In this document: positions 39,901 through 45,648 of the stretch, in pieces
Layout: every line of letters starts with the position of its first letter
Position numbering within the stretch: position 1 is the stretch's first letter
Source of the DNA: Ignavibacteria bacterium
GTDB lineage: Bacteria; Bacteroidota; Ignavibacteria; SZUA-365
Assembly (NCBI GenBank): GCA_016720835.1
Contig: JADKJW010000031.1
Location: 248,001 to 312,000, forward strand
Direction: 5' to 3'
Length of the DNA stretch: 64,000 bases
Notes under the pieces: model-generated
Told to the model about the DNA's origin: nothing
The model's database searches: none
The model's input: only the letters and a program-made list of their open reading frames with translations
Translations under genes and position numbers: made by a program

Positions 39901-39910
39901 GTTGAAATGA
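33797..39910 (+). CDS. Giant T9SS-exported adhesin-like protein (SBBP, Ig, cadherin-like and FN3 modules)
   Basis: This frame encodes 2,037 residues, the main part of an exported protein. In order it has about six SBBP beta-propeller repeats (WATYYGG, DAFVVKFD), an Ig-like module (THPSNQTVCANSSATF), PKD-like and Ig-like modules with two nearly identical 79-residue copies, then about seven alternating putative-Ig/cadherin-like repeats (pattern YTYTAIATGTPTPRY, GVLTWIPSRSQRG). A fibronectin III domain (about 1,510-1,610) and a T9SS sorting domain (from LGQNYPNPLIDFADIPFSV) end it. It should be displayed on or shed from the cell surface, as an adhesin or recognition factor. Its stop overlaps the next gene by four bases (ATGA). 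Confidence 0.88.
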   Translation: MFNAFQGTYSGGGFPDAYLVKFDNNGLRSWATYYGGMFEDVCYDIATDASGNVIMTGWTESSNNISSGSSVQQQYNAGHLDAFVAKFDGSGNRVWATYCGGSSNDEPWSVCTDVNENIIISGWTEGGFPVYSASQSVFGGGSGDGFVVKYNSAGNRVWASYFGGDGDDSGGGVATDGSGNIFMTGWSKSTNISTPNASQQYNAGNVDAFVAKFNGSGTRQWSTYCGGGAEESGQDIAVDGNGDLAVSGSTASNDFPTKLPYQASNAGGYDAFVVKYGSNGNKIWGTYYGGGGSDKGSAIAVSANEEFLFTGYTTSTDFPTSPYFFQQSYGGGASDAFVVRFSCSQPSITTHPSNQTVCANSSATFNASSSGTQTVYIQWQVSTNGGSTWDSLPGKTNTILTIPASSGMNGNTYRALFTNWCGSVSTNPATLTVSTVAALAGSDTSICAGASATIGRPASGGVAPYTYSWNPATGLAHPDSAMTVATPSATTPYIVSVSDVNGCLGKDTVLVTVNPLPPAALSALDSSFCAGGNVTLSVNPGAGLTYQWRRDGMPIPGANGMNYAAEESGMYRVVVTNTLSCSDSSRSIKITRKPMPPADISAMDSSLCPGGNVLLSANSGSGLSYQWRKNGIPIPGATGLKYTAVQGGMYKVVVTNSSLCSDSSRGILVTAYTAPIANAGTDGAICKGDSIQIGNTAVGGASPYGYVWTPSTGLRSAAGQTTKASPDTTTVYIVTVTDAHGCIGRDTVIIAVNPLPSALLNVNDSVLHPGDTATFTASTGAGYIYRWKKNGFTIPGAVGSRYSTTTTGAYQVVVTNPGGCKDSSSIITITDKPSVGSPKIQSSAQTETTADRPYTYTAIATGTPTPRYFLITPKAGMKMDSLSGVLTWIPSRSQRGDQSITIRAINEAGQDEQTFKVYVNVTPRITSSPNVSAAVGALYSYRVSADADPLATFALSQFEPGMSIDTASGLLRWTPSSEGIVAVVVRASNKVGDTIQSFSITVSKNASKPTAFTLSPSTEALADSLYTYDAHADGTPTPTYSLVVSPSGMSIEPSSGLVQWTPQRSQRDSNAVTVKAENTAGYIVKSFSIYVRTKPLITSMPAKTAKVAEQYRYVVVADAVPTARFALSQSPPWMNIDQISGEITGTPSIEGVFDVSVHASNSVGDTVQSFQITVLRSPNFTSSPPVEAIAEKGYSYTAVASGSPPPVLSLVNPIAGMSIDSISGRMDWTPRREQRGDNPVTILATNAAGSADQTFKIHVSVSPRMTSTPVTTANVGTLYKYQVSADAEPAVRFSLSKAPAWLTVDTTVGLISGTPSAEGEVDVTVDARNTVGDAQQSFTIVVAGTAATPVFTSTPATQAVAGRSYSYTAIASGAPSPKYGLTIFPTGMTIDSIAGVLTWIPDRTQRGPHAVTIRAYNAAGSKDQSFTIHVSAAPEIRSSAVLVGNAGEPYRYQVIADAEPKPSYSLTTAPPGMVVDTTSGMISWTPTTGQVGSHNVTAAASNPAGSTQQSFMVAVGRPRPTPQSPPNNVQIEQRFPVPLSWNAPPGGADSYRLTVSLNSTFKHIIVDTVVPRTTMNVSGLALNSVYFWRVEATVQSVSSSPSEWSAFRTASDTTFTDVTVANYPAQPRTLDYRLVSFPGKGDYAVKDLLPGSQMSDWRIWNETGTGTSLMELGPDQMLSPGIGYWLIRKDPQRFTKTVAIPAIDSLDGGYIVRLHSGWNIIGNPGSRNIDVASILPRGTGDYSSWNSGYVSSATLEPFQGYYYLNEPQVPSLHLPYPFAGTVSLSKRTMDASAVWQMRISLRDDGLEDAENFIGISAAANDGMDAMDKHKPPFFMDNAMLVFERKEWATQHPYFRTDYRRDVYDGQVWPFTVRNPHLASMNLYFDLQGTIPPQYTAVLINPNTNEVIPLRQHTEYSCIPAGEMTQLSVIVGTRTFIENITGGFRPLETRLGQNYPNPLIDFADIPFSVDRPAQVRLEIYSSLGTRIAVLIDEYLTAGRYTRPVSGALLRVTQGSQSLFYRLIVDGKTVETKKMMVLK
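35344..35817 (+). repeat. Tandem duplication of a 237-base Ig-like module
   Basis: Two in-frame copies (35344-35580 and 35581-35817, 79 codons each) encode nearly identical modules (DSSFCAGGNVTLS and DSSLCPGGNVLLS, each followed by YQWR). The high nucleotide identity suggests recent duplication inside the giant gene. Confidence 0.75.
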
Positions 39911-40563
39911 ACAGAACATCTCCTTCCGGAAAAGGAATCATGAGGAACTTCTCCTGCGGGACAATCGGCATCGTGTTTCCGATGTTGTTCCTCTGGAGTA
40001 TTCTCATCACGGAACGCGTCTTCGCACAGCAGGTGCATACGGGTTGTGACTCTGTTATAGTAACATGGATGCAGCAGGGAGATAAGGCGGTGATAAAGTA
40101 TCAAATATGGCCGCCTTCCGAAAAATCGTTCGACGTGAGTTTGAAAATTCTCTTGAACCATATTCCTGCCAGATTTGAAGCACGGCATCTCTCCGGCGCC
40201 GTAGGAAGAGGGAAGTTCGCGCGATCGAGCGGACAAATCACATGGCTTGCGGCTCAGGATCTTCCAAACGACTATGATAACGACTCCATTACATTCGAAG
40301 TCGTGGTGCGAGAAGTTGCGGAGCGAGCGCCTGCCGCCAACAAGGATGCGTTGGCAGGATCCAAATCTTCGGAACAGCAGGCTGCATCAGAACCGGCGTC
40401 CAAAGACGACCATGTGGGCGGAGGTCTTTCCTGGTGGATGTACGCCGGCGCAGCCGTGCTGGCGACCGGTGGTGCGACTCTGTTCATCTTGAGCAACTCG
40501 TCAGGGTCCCCAACGGACGCAACCCGGCTCCCAGACCCTCCGTCGTCGAAACCGGGGCGGTAG
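39907..40563 (+). CDS. Exported, C-terminally membrane-anchored protein of unknown family
   Basis: This 218-residue protein has a signal sequence (GIVFPMLFLWSILITERVFAQ), a beta-rich domain of about 100 residues (VIVTWMQQGDKAVIKYQIWP, then SFDVSLKILLNH), an Ala/Ser/Glu-rich linker and a C-terminal transmembrane helix (WWMYAGAAVLATGGATLFIL) with a short tail. Its start overlaps the stop of the giant adhesin gene (ATGA), so it is translationally coupled to it and may hold or help export it. A middle segment (DVSLKILLNHIPARFEARHLSGAVG) has a PorX/PorU-adapter-like feel, but I cannot assign it. The caspase gene follows 167 bases later. Confidence 0.72.
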   Translation: MNRTSPSGKGIMRNFSCGTIGIVFPMLFLWSILITERVFAQQVHTGCDSVIVTWMQQGDKAVIKYQIWPPSEKSFDVSLKILLNHIPARFEARHLSGAVGRGKFARSSGQITWLAAQDLPNDYDNDSITFEVVVREVAERAPAANKDALAGSKSSEQQAASEPASKDDHVGGGLSWWMYAGAAVLATGGATLFILSNSSGSPTDATRLPDPPSSKPGR

Positions 40564-40729
40564 CAGAAGGCGGTTCAATAGTATGTCTTGTGAAAGGAAC
40601 TTCTGTATGAAAAGATATTTCCGTTCATCTGTGCCTGCATATCCAGCCATGGAGGATATCAGGGCTACTCGCACATCAGCAAGCTCAGGAGCTCCATCCT
40701 TTTGTTGTAGTGTTCGACGTATACAACCA

Positions 40730-42220
40730 ATGAATCTCCTTCTGTTCCTCTTTGTGATGTTCGCCGCGGCCTGTCAAACACATGCGCAAATACGACTGGA
40801 AGGTTCGACGGAACCCATTCGGTTCGGATCTCGAAAGCCGCATGTCTTCATGCACGCATCCTTCAGCGAGCCATCCGGGAATGGAACCTTGGATGCTGGT
40901 GAAAAGGCATCCATAGATATCAGCATTCAAAACAATGGGACGTTGCCGGCCACCGGAATCGTTATCAAGTGCGTTCCCAAGACCGGTATGAGGGGATTCG
41001 TCATGGATTCACTGGTGAGTGTTGGGGACATCCCGACTTCGTCTTCCCGCCGCGCGAGCATTACCATTTCACAGGAATTCCCTCCCGGGTATCATGAATG
41101 CGCGATGACGGTTTCAGTGAATAATGGTTTCGGCAACATCCTGGCTGTTGAAGAAGTTGACTTCGGGGCACTCGGCCGAGTCCCAAAGGATAACATCCCA
41201 CCTGTCATTGTCATTCTGAGCCCTCGCCTTGAATCTGTTTCGCGCGGGTTGCGCAATACGCAAAAAGTAGCACATGTCGTCACAGCCGCAACGTCACTCC
41301 AGATTCAGGGGCGTGTACAGGATTCCGGCGGTATTACGATGGTACTTATTAATGGCCGTGACGCCCACCCCGTTGCCAAGGGAGACGGTGTGGAATTTCA
41401 ATGGAAGGAACAACTGCGCCTCGGCATGAACGATATCAGAATACAGGCCGTGGATAAGTCCAATAACAAAACGGACACCACGATAATTGTGCAAAAGAGC
41501 GACAGTTCGTTCATCAAGGGAACGTATCATGCGCTTATCATAGCAGAAGAGGAATACACAAACCCTCGATACCAAAAACTGAAAAGACCCGCTCAGGACG
41601 CGCGGAATTTGGCAGACGTGTTGATAGATATGTATCATTTTGACGAACCAAACGTTCGTCTCATGTTCAATCCCAAAAGAAGGGATATCTATTCCGCATT
41701 TGACACGCTGGAATACAAACTGACCGAAGACGACAATATATTAATATTCTATGCGGGGCACGGACTGTTTGAGGAGAAAACGGGCCAAGGATATTGGATT
41801 CCGTGTGACGCAGATGAGAACAAGTCAACGTGGATATCGAACGGTGCTATTCGAGACGCGCTGAAAGCGATAATGGCAAAGCATGTGCTCCTTATTTCGG
41901 ATGCGTGTTTTGGCGGTTCCATATTCAATGATATGAGAGGTACGACGCTGAATCTGGAGGCATTGGTACAAAGGCGATACGCAAAAAGGAGCCGAAAGGC
42001 GATCACCAGTACCGGGTACGAAGAAACATCGGACGTCAGTGTCTTCATGGAAGTATTACTCGCTGCCTTGAAGAATAACACTGAGGAATATCTCGATATG
42101 TGGAAGTTATTCGTCTCGGTCACGGAGGAGATCGAAACGCGAACGCACAAGGAACCGCAGTACCGCTCCATCAAAGATTTACCGGATGATGGTGGTGATT
42201 TTGTTTTCTGGCGCAAGTAG
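40730..42220 (+). CDS. Exported caspase-family (peptidase C14) protease
   Basis: This is a 496-residue protein from the ATG that begins a signal sequence (MNLLLFLFVMFAAACQTHAQ); longer in-frame starts back to 40583 add non-conserved sequence. Residues about 20-155 form a beta domain of the kind seen in CARDB/DUF11 modules (GTLDAGEKASIDISIQNNGT), then an Ig-like segment. The C-terminal 230 residues are a caspase/p20 fold with the catalytic histidine in FYAGHG (about H344) and cysteine in SDACFGGS (about C393). Both are present, so it should be an active cysteine peptidase with Arg/Lys or Asp preference unknown. It closes the kinase/adhesin cluster. The family also occurs fused to DUF4384, the domain found in the upstream gene. 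Confidence 0.9.
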   Translation: MNLLLFLFVMFAAACQTHAQIRLEGSTEPIRFGSRKPHVFMHASFSEPSGNGTLDAGEKASIDISIQNNGTLPATGIVIKCVPKTGMRGFVMDSLVSVGDIPTSSSRRASITISQEFPPGYHECAMTVSVNNGFGNILAVEEVDFGALGRVPKDNIPPVIVILSPRLESVSRGLRNTQKVAHVVTAATSLQIQGRVQDSGGITMVLINGRDAHPVAKGDGVEFQWKEQLRLGMNDIRIQAVDKSNNKTDTTIIVQKSDSSFIKGTYHALIIAEEEYTNPRYQKLKRPAQDARNLADVLIDMYHFDEPNVRLMFNPKRRDIYSAFDTLEYKLTEDDNILIFYAGHGLFEEKTGQGYWIPCDADENKSTWISNGAIRDALKAIMAKHVLLISDACFGGSIFNDMRGTTLNLEALVQRRYAKRSRKAITSTGYEETSDVSVFMEVLLAALKNNTEEYLDMWKLFVSVTEEIETRTHKEPQYRSIKDLPDDGGDFVFWRK

Positions 42221-42286
42221 GTTTGCGGAAGACCATGGACGGAGATTCCAGGAAGCAACTATGGACATATCAAGGAGTCAAAAGGA

Positions 42287-42439
42287 TTGAGTGCACTTCG
42301 GAACTTTACCAAGTCTCTGAAAGAAACGACGCTCATCTTCCTGCTGGCCATCGCGTTGTGGAGTTGCGATACGTCGGTCGACGGAGTGGCCGGTCCCTGT
42401 GTGCACACCTTCGAAGCGGAAAGGATGAAGTATGAATGA
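42287..42439 (+). pseudogene. Truncated lipoprotein reading into a heptad repeat
   Basis: A TTG-start frame with AAGGAG upstream encodes 50 residues: a lipoprotein signal (TTLIFLLAIALWSC), about 15 mature residues (DTSVDGVAGPCVHTFEAE) and then RMKYE plus the stop, supplied by the repeat ATGAAGTATGAATG. It looks like the start of a lipoprotein gene whose body was lost at the repeat junction. Confidence 0.5.
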
Positions 42440-42452
42440 TGAATTATGAAGG
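42425..42452. repeat. Heptad patch (ATGAANN type)
   Basis: ATGAAGT, ATGAATG, ATGAATT and ATGAAGG lie at the truncated end of the lipoprotein frame. Confidence 0.75.
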
Positions 42453-42615
42453 AAGAAAGTTGCTCGTGTGCCGATGTACACGGCGCGCGATATGCGGTAT
42501 TCAACGGCGGCTGTCCTTCCAGCAATTCCGGGGGCACGAAGGTCGGATTCCGGATGCAGCCGCAGTAATATGTGCGGGCACGGCATGGGCCAATGCCCGG
42601 CTCAGGGAAAATGAA

Positions 42616-42697
42616 GAGATCACGAAGCACACGAAATGAGCGAAGAAGACGAAAGGGTTCTTTATTCGGAATGGTTCGGATCGTTCGTGTGCTTCGC
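42616..42697. repeat. Dispersed hairpin repeat, copy 1
   Basis: This is an imperfect 82-base element with inverted ends: GAAGCACACGA (42625-42635) and TCGTGTGCTTC (42685-42695). The interior (GAAGAAGACGAA, then GGAATGGTTCGGATCG) is repeated at 44058-44139. No gene is supported in 42440-42735 otherwise. Confidence 0.75.
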
Positions 42698-42735
42698 TAT
42701 CAAATTCTTTGCGCTCTGCTTGCCGCGGGCCTGAG

Positions 42736-42933
42736 CTACGAGAGCGTGAATTCGAGCTCTTTCCCGCAGGCTTCGGCGTAGCGGCGAAGCGTTGCAATGG
42801 AAGGCGAGTGCCCCCCGGTGGCGAGCGATCTCTCGAGGCGGGCGATCGCCGGGGGCTGGGTTCCCATGCGCTCGGCCACCTGGGCCTGGGTCAGCCCGGC
42901 TTCATGCCGCGCCTTGAGGAGCAGATCGAGCAA
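42736..42933 (-). CDS. XRE-family (HigA-like) antitoxin, N-terminally shortened
   Basis: This is a 65-residue HTH_3 protein: LLKARHEAGLTQAQVAERMG is the helix-turn-helix, followed by PAIARLERS and IATLRRYAEACGKELEF. That is the core of HigA-type antitoxins, which repress their own promoter and bind a HigB RNase. Family members usually have about 30 more N-terminal residues. Here the upstream in-frame sequence (SQREEGALL) runs into a heptad repeat (42961-42988) where the rest should be. No HigB toxin gene is upstream. It is probably an orphan remnant, though the DNA-binding part is intact. Confidence 0.7.
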   Translation of the reverse strand: MLDLLLKARHEAGLTQAQVAERMGTQPPAIARLERSLATGGHSPSIATLRRYAEACGKELEFTLS

Positions 42934-42960
42934 AGCGCCTTCCTCCCGTTGTGAGAAAGG

Positions 42961-42988
42961 ATGAAGGATGAATTATGAAATATGAAAG
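42961..42988. repeat. Heptad patch (ATGAANN type)
   Basis: ATGAAGG, ATGAATT, ATGAAAT and ATGAAAG sit at the position where the 5' end of the HigA-like gene is lost. Confidence 0.75.
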
Positions 42989-43113
42989 AAGAAGATCCTC
43001 GTGGCGGTGCCGACAAACTTGTGTCGCGATGTTCGGAGCGCATTCATGGCTGGCGGCGAATGCTGTGGCAGACCTTTCGAAGGAAATCGACTCCGTTTTC
43101 ATCGGCGGTCATT

Positions 43114-43224
43114 TCATGTATCCGAAGGCGGTCCCGGTTGCGGACGCCTGGTCTTCCAATACCCAGGCTCACGACTGCAGTGCATGATGGCAAACGCTGC
43201 CGCGGGGTGGAATTTGAATTTCAT
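43114..43224 (-). pseudogene. Decayed RelE/ParE-like toxin remnant
   Basis: The start codon overlaps the stop of the antitoxin remnant (ATGA, 43221-43224). The frame gives MKFKFHPAAAFA and then loses family likeness within 36 codons. Further down in another frame a segment ending FLRKVCHSIRRQP resembles the RelE/ParE pattern in which a helix is followed by IRRxP. Together with the antitoxin position this suggests a broken toxin gene; the call rests on short matches. Confidence 0.35.
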
Positions 43225-43364
43225 TTCCCAAGAATGCGTCGAATCCTTTGGGCTGCTTCTTCGGAACCGATTGGTTGCACGGCGCCGCTACGAATTTCGT
43301 CCCTTCTGCGGAGCGCTTCGGCGACCCAGAGTTGTTCGATGTGTCCAATTTCAGCAGCGTCGAG
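43221..43364 (-). pseudogene. Addiction-module antitoxin (TIGR02574-like), C-terminal remnant
   Basis: In frame before the stop at 43221 the reading is IEQLWVAEALRRRDEIRSGA then VQPIGSEEAAQRIRRILGK. This fits the C-terminal half of small addiction-module component proteins (pattern WLEEAERRLAELRSGEVKPI). The N-terminal half, which should lie at higher coordinates, is replaced by heptads at 43372-43399. Confidence 0.55.
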
Positions 43365-43371
43365 GGTAAGG

Positions 43372-43399
43372 ATGAAGTATGAAGGATGAATTATGAAGG
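43372..43399. repeat. Heptad patch (ATGAANN type)
   Basis: ATGAAGT, ATGAAGG, ATGAATT and ATGAAGG abut the truncated addiction-module antitoxin. Confidence 0.75.
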
Positions 43400-43497
43400 A
43401 ACAATATCGTGTCCGGCGGAGCGCAAATGGCACGATAGTACACGCGCAACACGCGCGGCCACGCTCGCGGCCGCCCGCGGGATGCGCCGCTCTCTCC

Positions 43498-43575
43498 CTA
43501 CCGAGTCAGAACCATGCTCCTCGCTGCGTGCGCTGTACCGGTCGTGAGACGGTACATGTACACGCCGCCCGGCAA
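43498..43575 (-). pseudogene. Remnant of a T9SS C-terminal sorting domain
   Basis: The minus strand reads GGVYMYRLTTGTAHAARSMV then LTR and a stop, the last strand pair of a T9SS sorting domain (pattern GVYFYRLxxGxxxxTRKMVLxR). A stop codon lies a few codons before it and no upstream domain is found. Confidence 0.5.
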
Positions 43576-43740
43576 CTATCCGTCGTGCGAAATACGCAAC
43601 GCCCCGACCCCGGCCATGGCGCGTGAAACACGTCTTGCGTGGAATAGAGACGGCGGGCGTATATTCGCAGCACACACGAAGCGACCTCACAGAGCGGGCT
43701 TCCCGCCTTCGGCTCCTGCTCGCGGCGGCCTCCCGTCTTT

Positions 43741-43803
43741 TTCATCATTCATCATTCATCCTTCATCATTCATCCTTCATCCTTCATCATTCGTCCTTCA
43801 TCC
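43741..43803. repeat. Heptad patch (nine TTCATCC/TTCATCA units)
   Basis: Nine consecutive units occur: TTCATCA, TTCATCA, TTCATCC, TTCATCA, TTCATCC, TTCATCC, TTCATCA, TTCGTCC and TTCATCC. The array ends 13 bases before the VOC remnant. Confidence 0.85.
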
Positions 43804-43816
43804 TTCGAGATACACC

Positions 43817-44011
43817 ATGGTCACGCAGGCAAAGAACACGATATGCCTCTGGTGCAGGGACAAGTGGGGATTGTCGTGGCAGATCACGCCGCAGCTTCTG
43901 ATGGAGGCGATCAGCGATCCCGACCCCGCCGTTGCCAAACGCGCGTTCGACGCGATGATGGAAATGAAAAAGATCGACGTCGCCGTGATCGAGGCGGCCT
44001 GCCGCGGTTGA
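43817..44011 (+). pseudogene. C-terminal fragment of a VOC/PhnB-like protein
   Basis: The 64-residue frame reads CRDKWGLSWQITPQLLMEAI, then SDPDPAVAKRAFDAMMEMKK, then a short helix. This matches the conserved C-terminus of PhnB-like glyoxalase-superfamily proteins (pattern CGWLKDKFGLSWQIVP, then DPDPAKAxRVMxAMLxMKK). The N-terminal 80-90 residues, including the first beta-alpha-beta-beta-beta unit, are missing, and a heptad array stands in their place. Confidence 0.7.
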
Positions 44012-44057
44012 CTGATCACCACCACGCAGACACATCGCCATGCATGATGCTCTTGGA

Positions 44058-44139
44058 AGAGATCACGAAGCACACGAAATGAACGAAGAAGACGAAGGGG
44101 TTCATTTTCGGAATTGTTCGGATCGATCGTGTGCTTCGC
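44058..44139. repeat. Dispersed hairpin repeat, copy 2
   Basis: Second copy of the element at 42616-42697, with the same inverted ends (GAAGCACACGA and TCGTGTGCTTC) and about 85-90% similar interior by eye. It lies upstream of the membrane protein gene at 44228. Confidence 0.75.
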
Positions 44140-44227
44140 AATCGTTTTTCCGCCGTGGTCGATCCGGGAACGATAGCGGATCAAGGGGTTGTTGTGCATC
44201 CGTAACCACTGTACCAGGAGTATCGCC

Positions 44228-44653
44228 ATGCCCAGAGTGCTTCGAAATGTGCTTGCCGTCATTGCGGGAGCCGTCGTCGGCGGCGTCGTCAACGGGGCGC
44301 TTGTCACCATCAGTCCGTTGCTCATCCCGCCGCCCGCCGGTGTGGACGTGCAGAACGCGGAGAGCCTGGCGAAATCGATACACCTTTTCGAAGCCCGGCA
44401 TTTCATCATGCCGTTCCTGGCGCACGCCGTCGGAACGCTCGTCGGCGCGCTGCTCACGTACGTGATCGCGGCGAGCGTCCGGGCGCAGCTCGCCTACGCG
44501 GTGGGCGCGCTCTTTCTCATCGGAGGAGTTGCGGCCGCTTTCATGATCCCTGCTCCCGCGTGGTTCATCGCGCTGGACCTTCTCGTCGCCTACCTGCCGA
44601 TGGCGTGGCTGGGCGCCCGCATCGGTGCCCGGTTGAAACAGAAGTATGAATGA
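44228..44653 (+). CDS. Small four-helix membrane protein of unknown function
   Basis: This 141-residue protein starts at the ATG of MPRVLRNVLAVIAG, with CAGGAG upstream. Four hydrophobic helices are evident: VLAVIAGAVVGGVVNGALVTI, HFIMPFLAHAVGTLVGALLTYV, LAYAVGALFLIGGVAAAFMI and WFIALDLLVAYLPMAWLGARI. It resembles small DUF-type integral membrane proteins of Bacteroidota, but I do not assign a family. Its last codons (KQKYE and the stop) lie in a heptad repeat. Confidence 0.7.
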   Translation: MPRVLRNVLAVIAGAVVGGVVNGALVTISPLLIPPPAGVDVQNAESLAKSIHLFEARHFIMPFLAHAVGTLVGALLTYVIAASVRAQLAYAVGALFLIGGVAAAFMIPAPAWFIALDLLVAYLPMAWLGARIGARLKQKYE

Positions 44654-44728
44654 TGAATGATGAATGATGAAAAAGACAAGAGACCGTCGCGCGCAGCGGC
44701 TTCATCTTTCATCCTTCAACCTTCATAC
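44646..44728. repeat. Dyad heptad element D
   Basis: The left arm is ATGAATG three times and ATGAAAA (44646-44673). The core, AAGACAAGAGACCGTC followed by a GC-rich stretch, differs somewhat from elements A-C. The right arm is TTCATCT, TTCATCC, TTCAACC and TTCATAC (44701-44728). It fills the gap between two genes. Confidence 0.75.
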
Positions 44729-44734
44729 TTACAC

Positions 44735-45628
44735 ATGAAAGCAGGGGAGAAATCGTGTCGAGTTCTCGCGCTCGTCACCTGCGACGCGTATCCTGATCTG
44801 TACGAAGACGATCTGTTGCTCGTCGACGCGCTGGAGCAGCTGGGTATCGAATCGATCCCGGCCATCTGGAGCGATGCGGCGGTGGACTGGACGATCTTCG
44901 ACGCCCTTGTGATCCGTACGACGTGGGATTACTTCGAGCGCGCGGAGGAGTTCCGCGCCTGGCTCGAGGCACGCATCGCCGCCGGTGCGCTGCTGTGCAA
45001 TGCGGGCGACATCCTCCGCTGGAATTTCGACAAGCGCTACCTGCAGGATCTGGAGGCCGCGGGCGTGCCGCTGGTCCCGACCATCTGCATCGCGCGCGGC
45101 GAGCGGGCCGATGTGGCGGAGCTGGCACGGGCGCGCGGCTGGGAGGAGATCGTCGTCAAGCCTACCATCTCGGGCGGCGCGTATCGAACCTATCGCTTCC
45201 TCGTAAAAAACGCGGCCGACCATGCGCAGGAGATCGACGAGACGCTTGCGGACTGCGGCGTGCTCGTGCAGCCTTTCCTGCCCGAGATCTTCAACGGCGA
45301 ACTCTCGCTGCTGTTTTTCGACGGGGTGTTCAGTCACGCCGTACGCAAGCGGCCCGCTCCCGGCGAGTACCGCGTGCAATTCACGTTCGGCGGGACGAAC
45401 GAGGTCGCGGAAGTGTCGCCCGAGCTGGTGGCGCAGGCGCGCGCCTGCGTGCTCGCGGCGCCGTCGCTGCCCGTGTACGCGCGGGTGGACGGGGTTATCA
45501 AAGACGGGCAGTTTCTGCTGATGGAACTGGAGGTCTTCGAGCCGCTGTTGTTTCTCGCCGCGCATCCGGAGGCGCCGGAGCGCTTCGCGCGCGCGGTGCG
45601 GGGACGGCTTGGGGGAAAGGATGAATGA
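44735..45628 (+). CDS. ATP-grasp family ligase-like protein
   Basis: This 297-residue protein starts at the ATG of MKAGEKSCRVLALVTCDAYPD. It follows the RimK/glutathione-synthetase-like ATP-grasp pattern: an N-terminal pre-ATP domain (DALVIRTTWDYFERAEEF), a nucleotide-binding lysine block (EEIVVKPTISGGAYRTYRF), VLVQPFLPEIFNGELSLLFF, and the metal-binding end (YARVDGVIKDGQFLLMELEVFEP, where the family has an acidic pair and asparagine). The reaction is expected to be ATP-dependent ligation of a carboxylate to an amine or thiol. The substrate is unknown. The stop lies in a heptad (GATGAATGA). Confidence 0.82.
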   Translation: MKAGEKSCRVLALVTCDAYPDLYEDDLLLVDALEQLGIESIPAIWSDAAVDWTIFDALVIRTTWDYFERAEEFRAWLEARIAAGALLCNAGDILRWNFDKRYLQDLEAAGVPLVPTICIARGERADVAELARARGWEEIVVKPTISGGAYRTYRFLVKNAADHAQEIDETLADCGVLVQPFLPEIFNGELSLLFFDGVFSHAVRKRPAPGEYRVQFTFGGTNEVAEVSPELVAQARACVLAAPSLPVYARVDGVIKDGQFLLMELEVFEPLLFLAAHPEAPERFARAVRGRLGGKDE

Positions 45629-45648
45629 TGAAGGATGAATTATGAAGA
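45621..45648. repeat. Heptad patch (ATGAANN type)
   Basis: ATGAATG, ATGAAGG, ATGAATT and ATGAAGA supply the stop codon of the ATP-grasp gene. Confidence 0.75.

Noticed and set aside
40583..40729. Longer N-terminus for the caspase protein
   Set aside because: The extra 49 residues are not family-like and would bury the clear signal sequence that starts at 40730.
43741..43803. Coding for small peptides with [14 protein letters not shown] repeats
   Set aside because: These frames arise from heptad arrays read in all frames; they have no ribosome sites and no conserved start.
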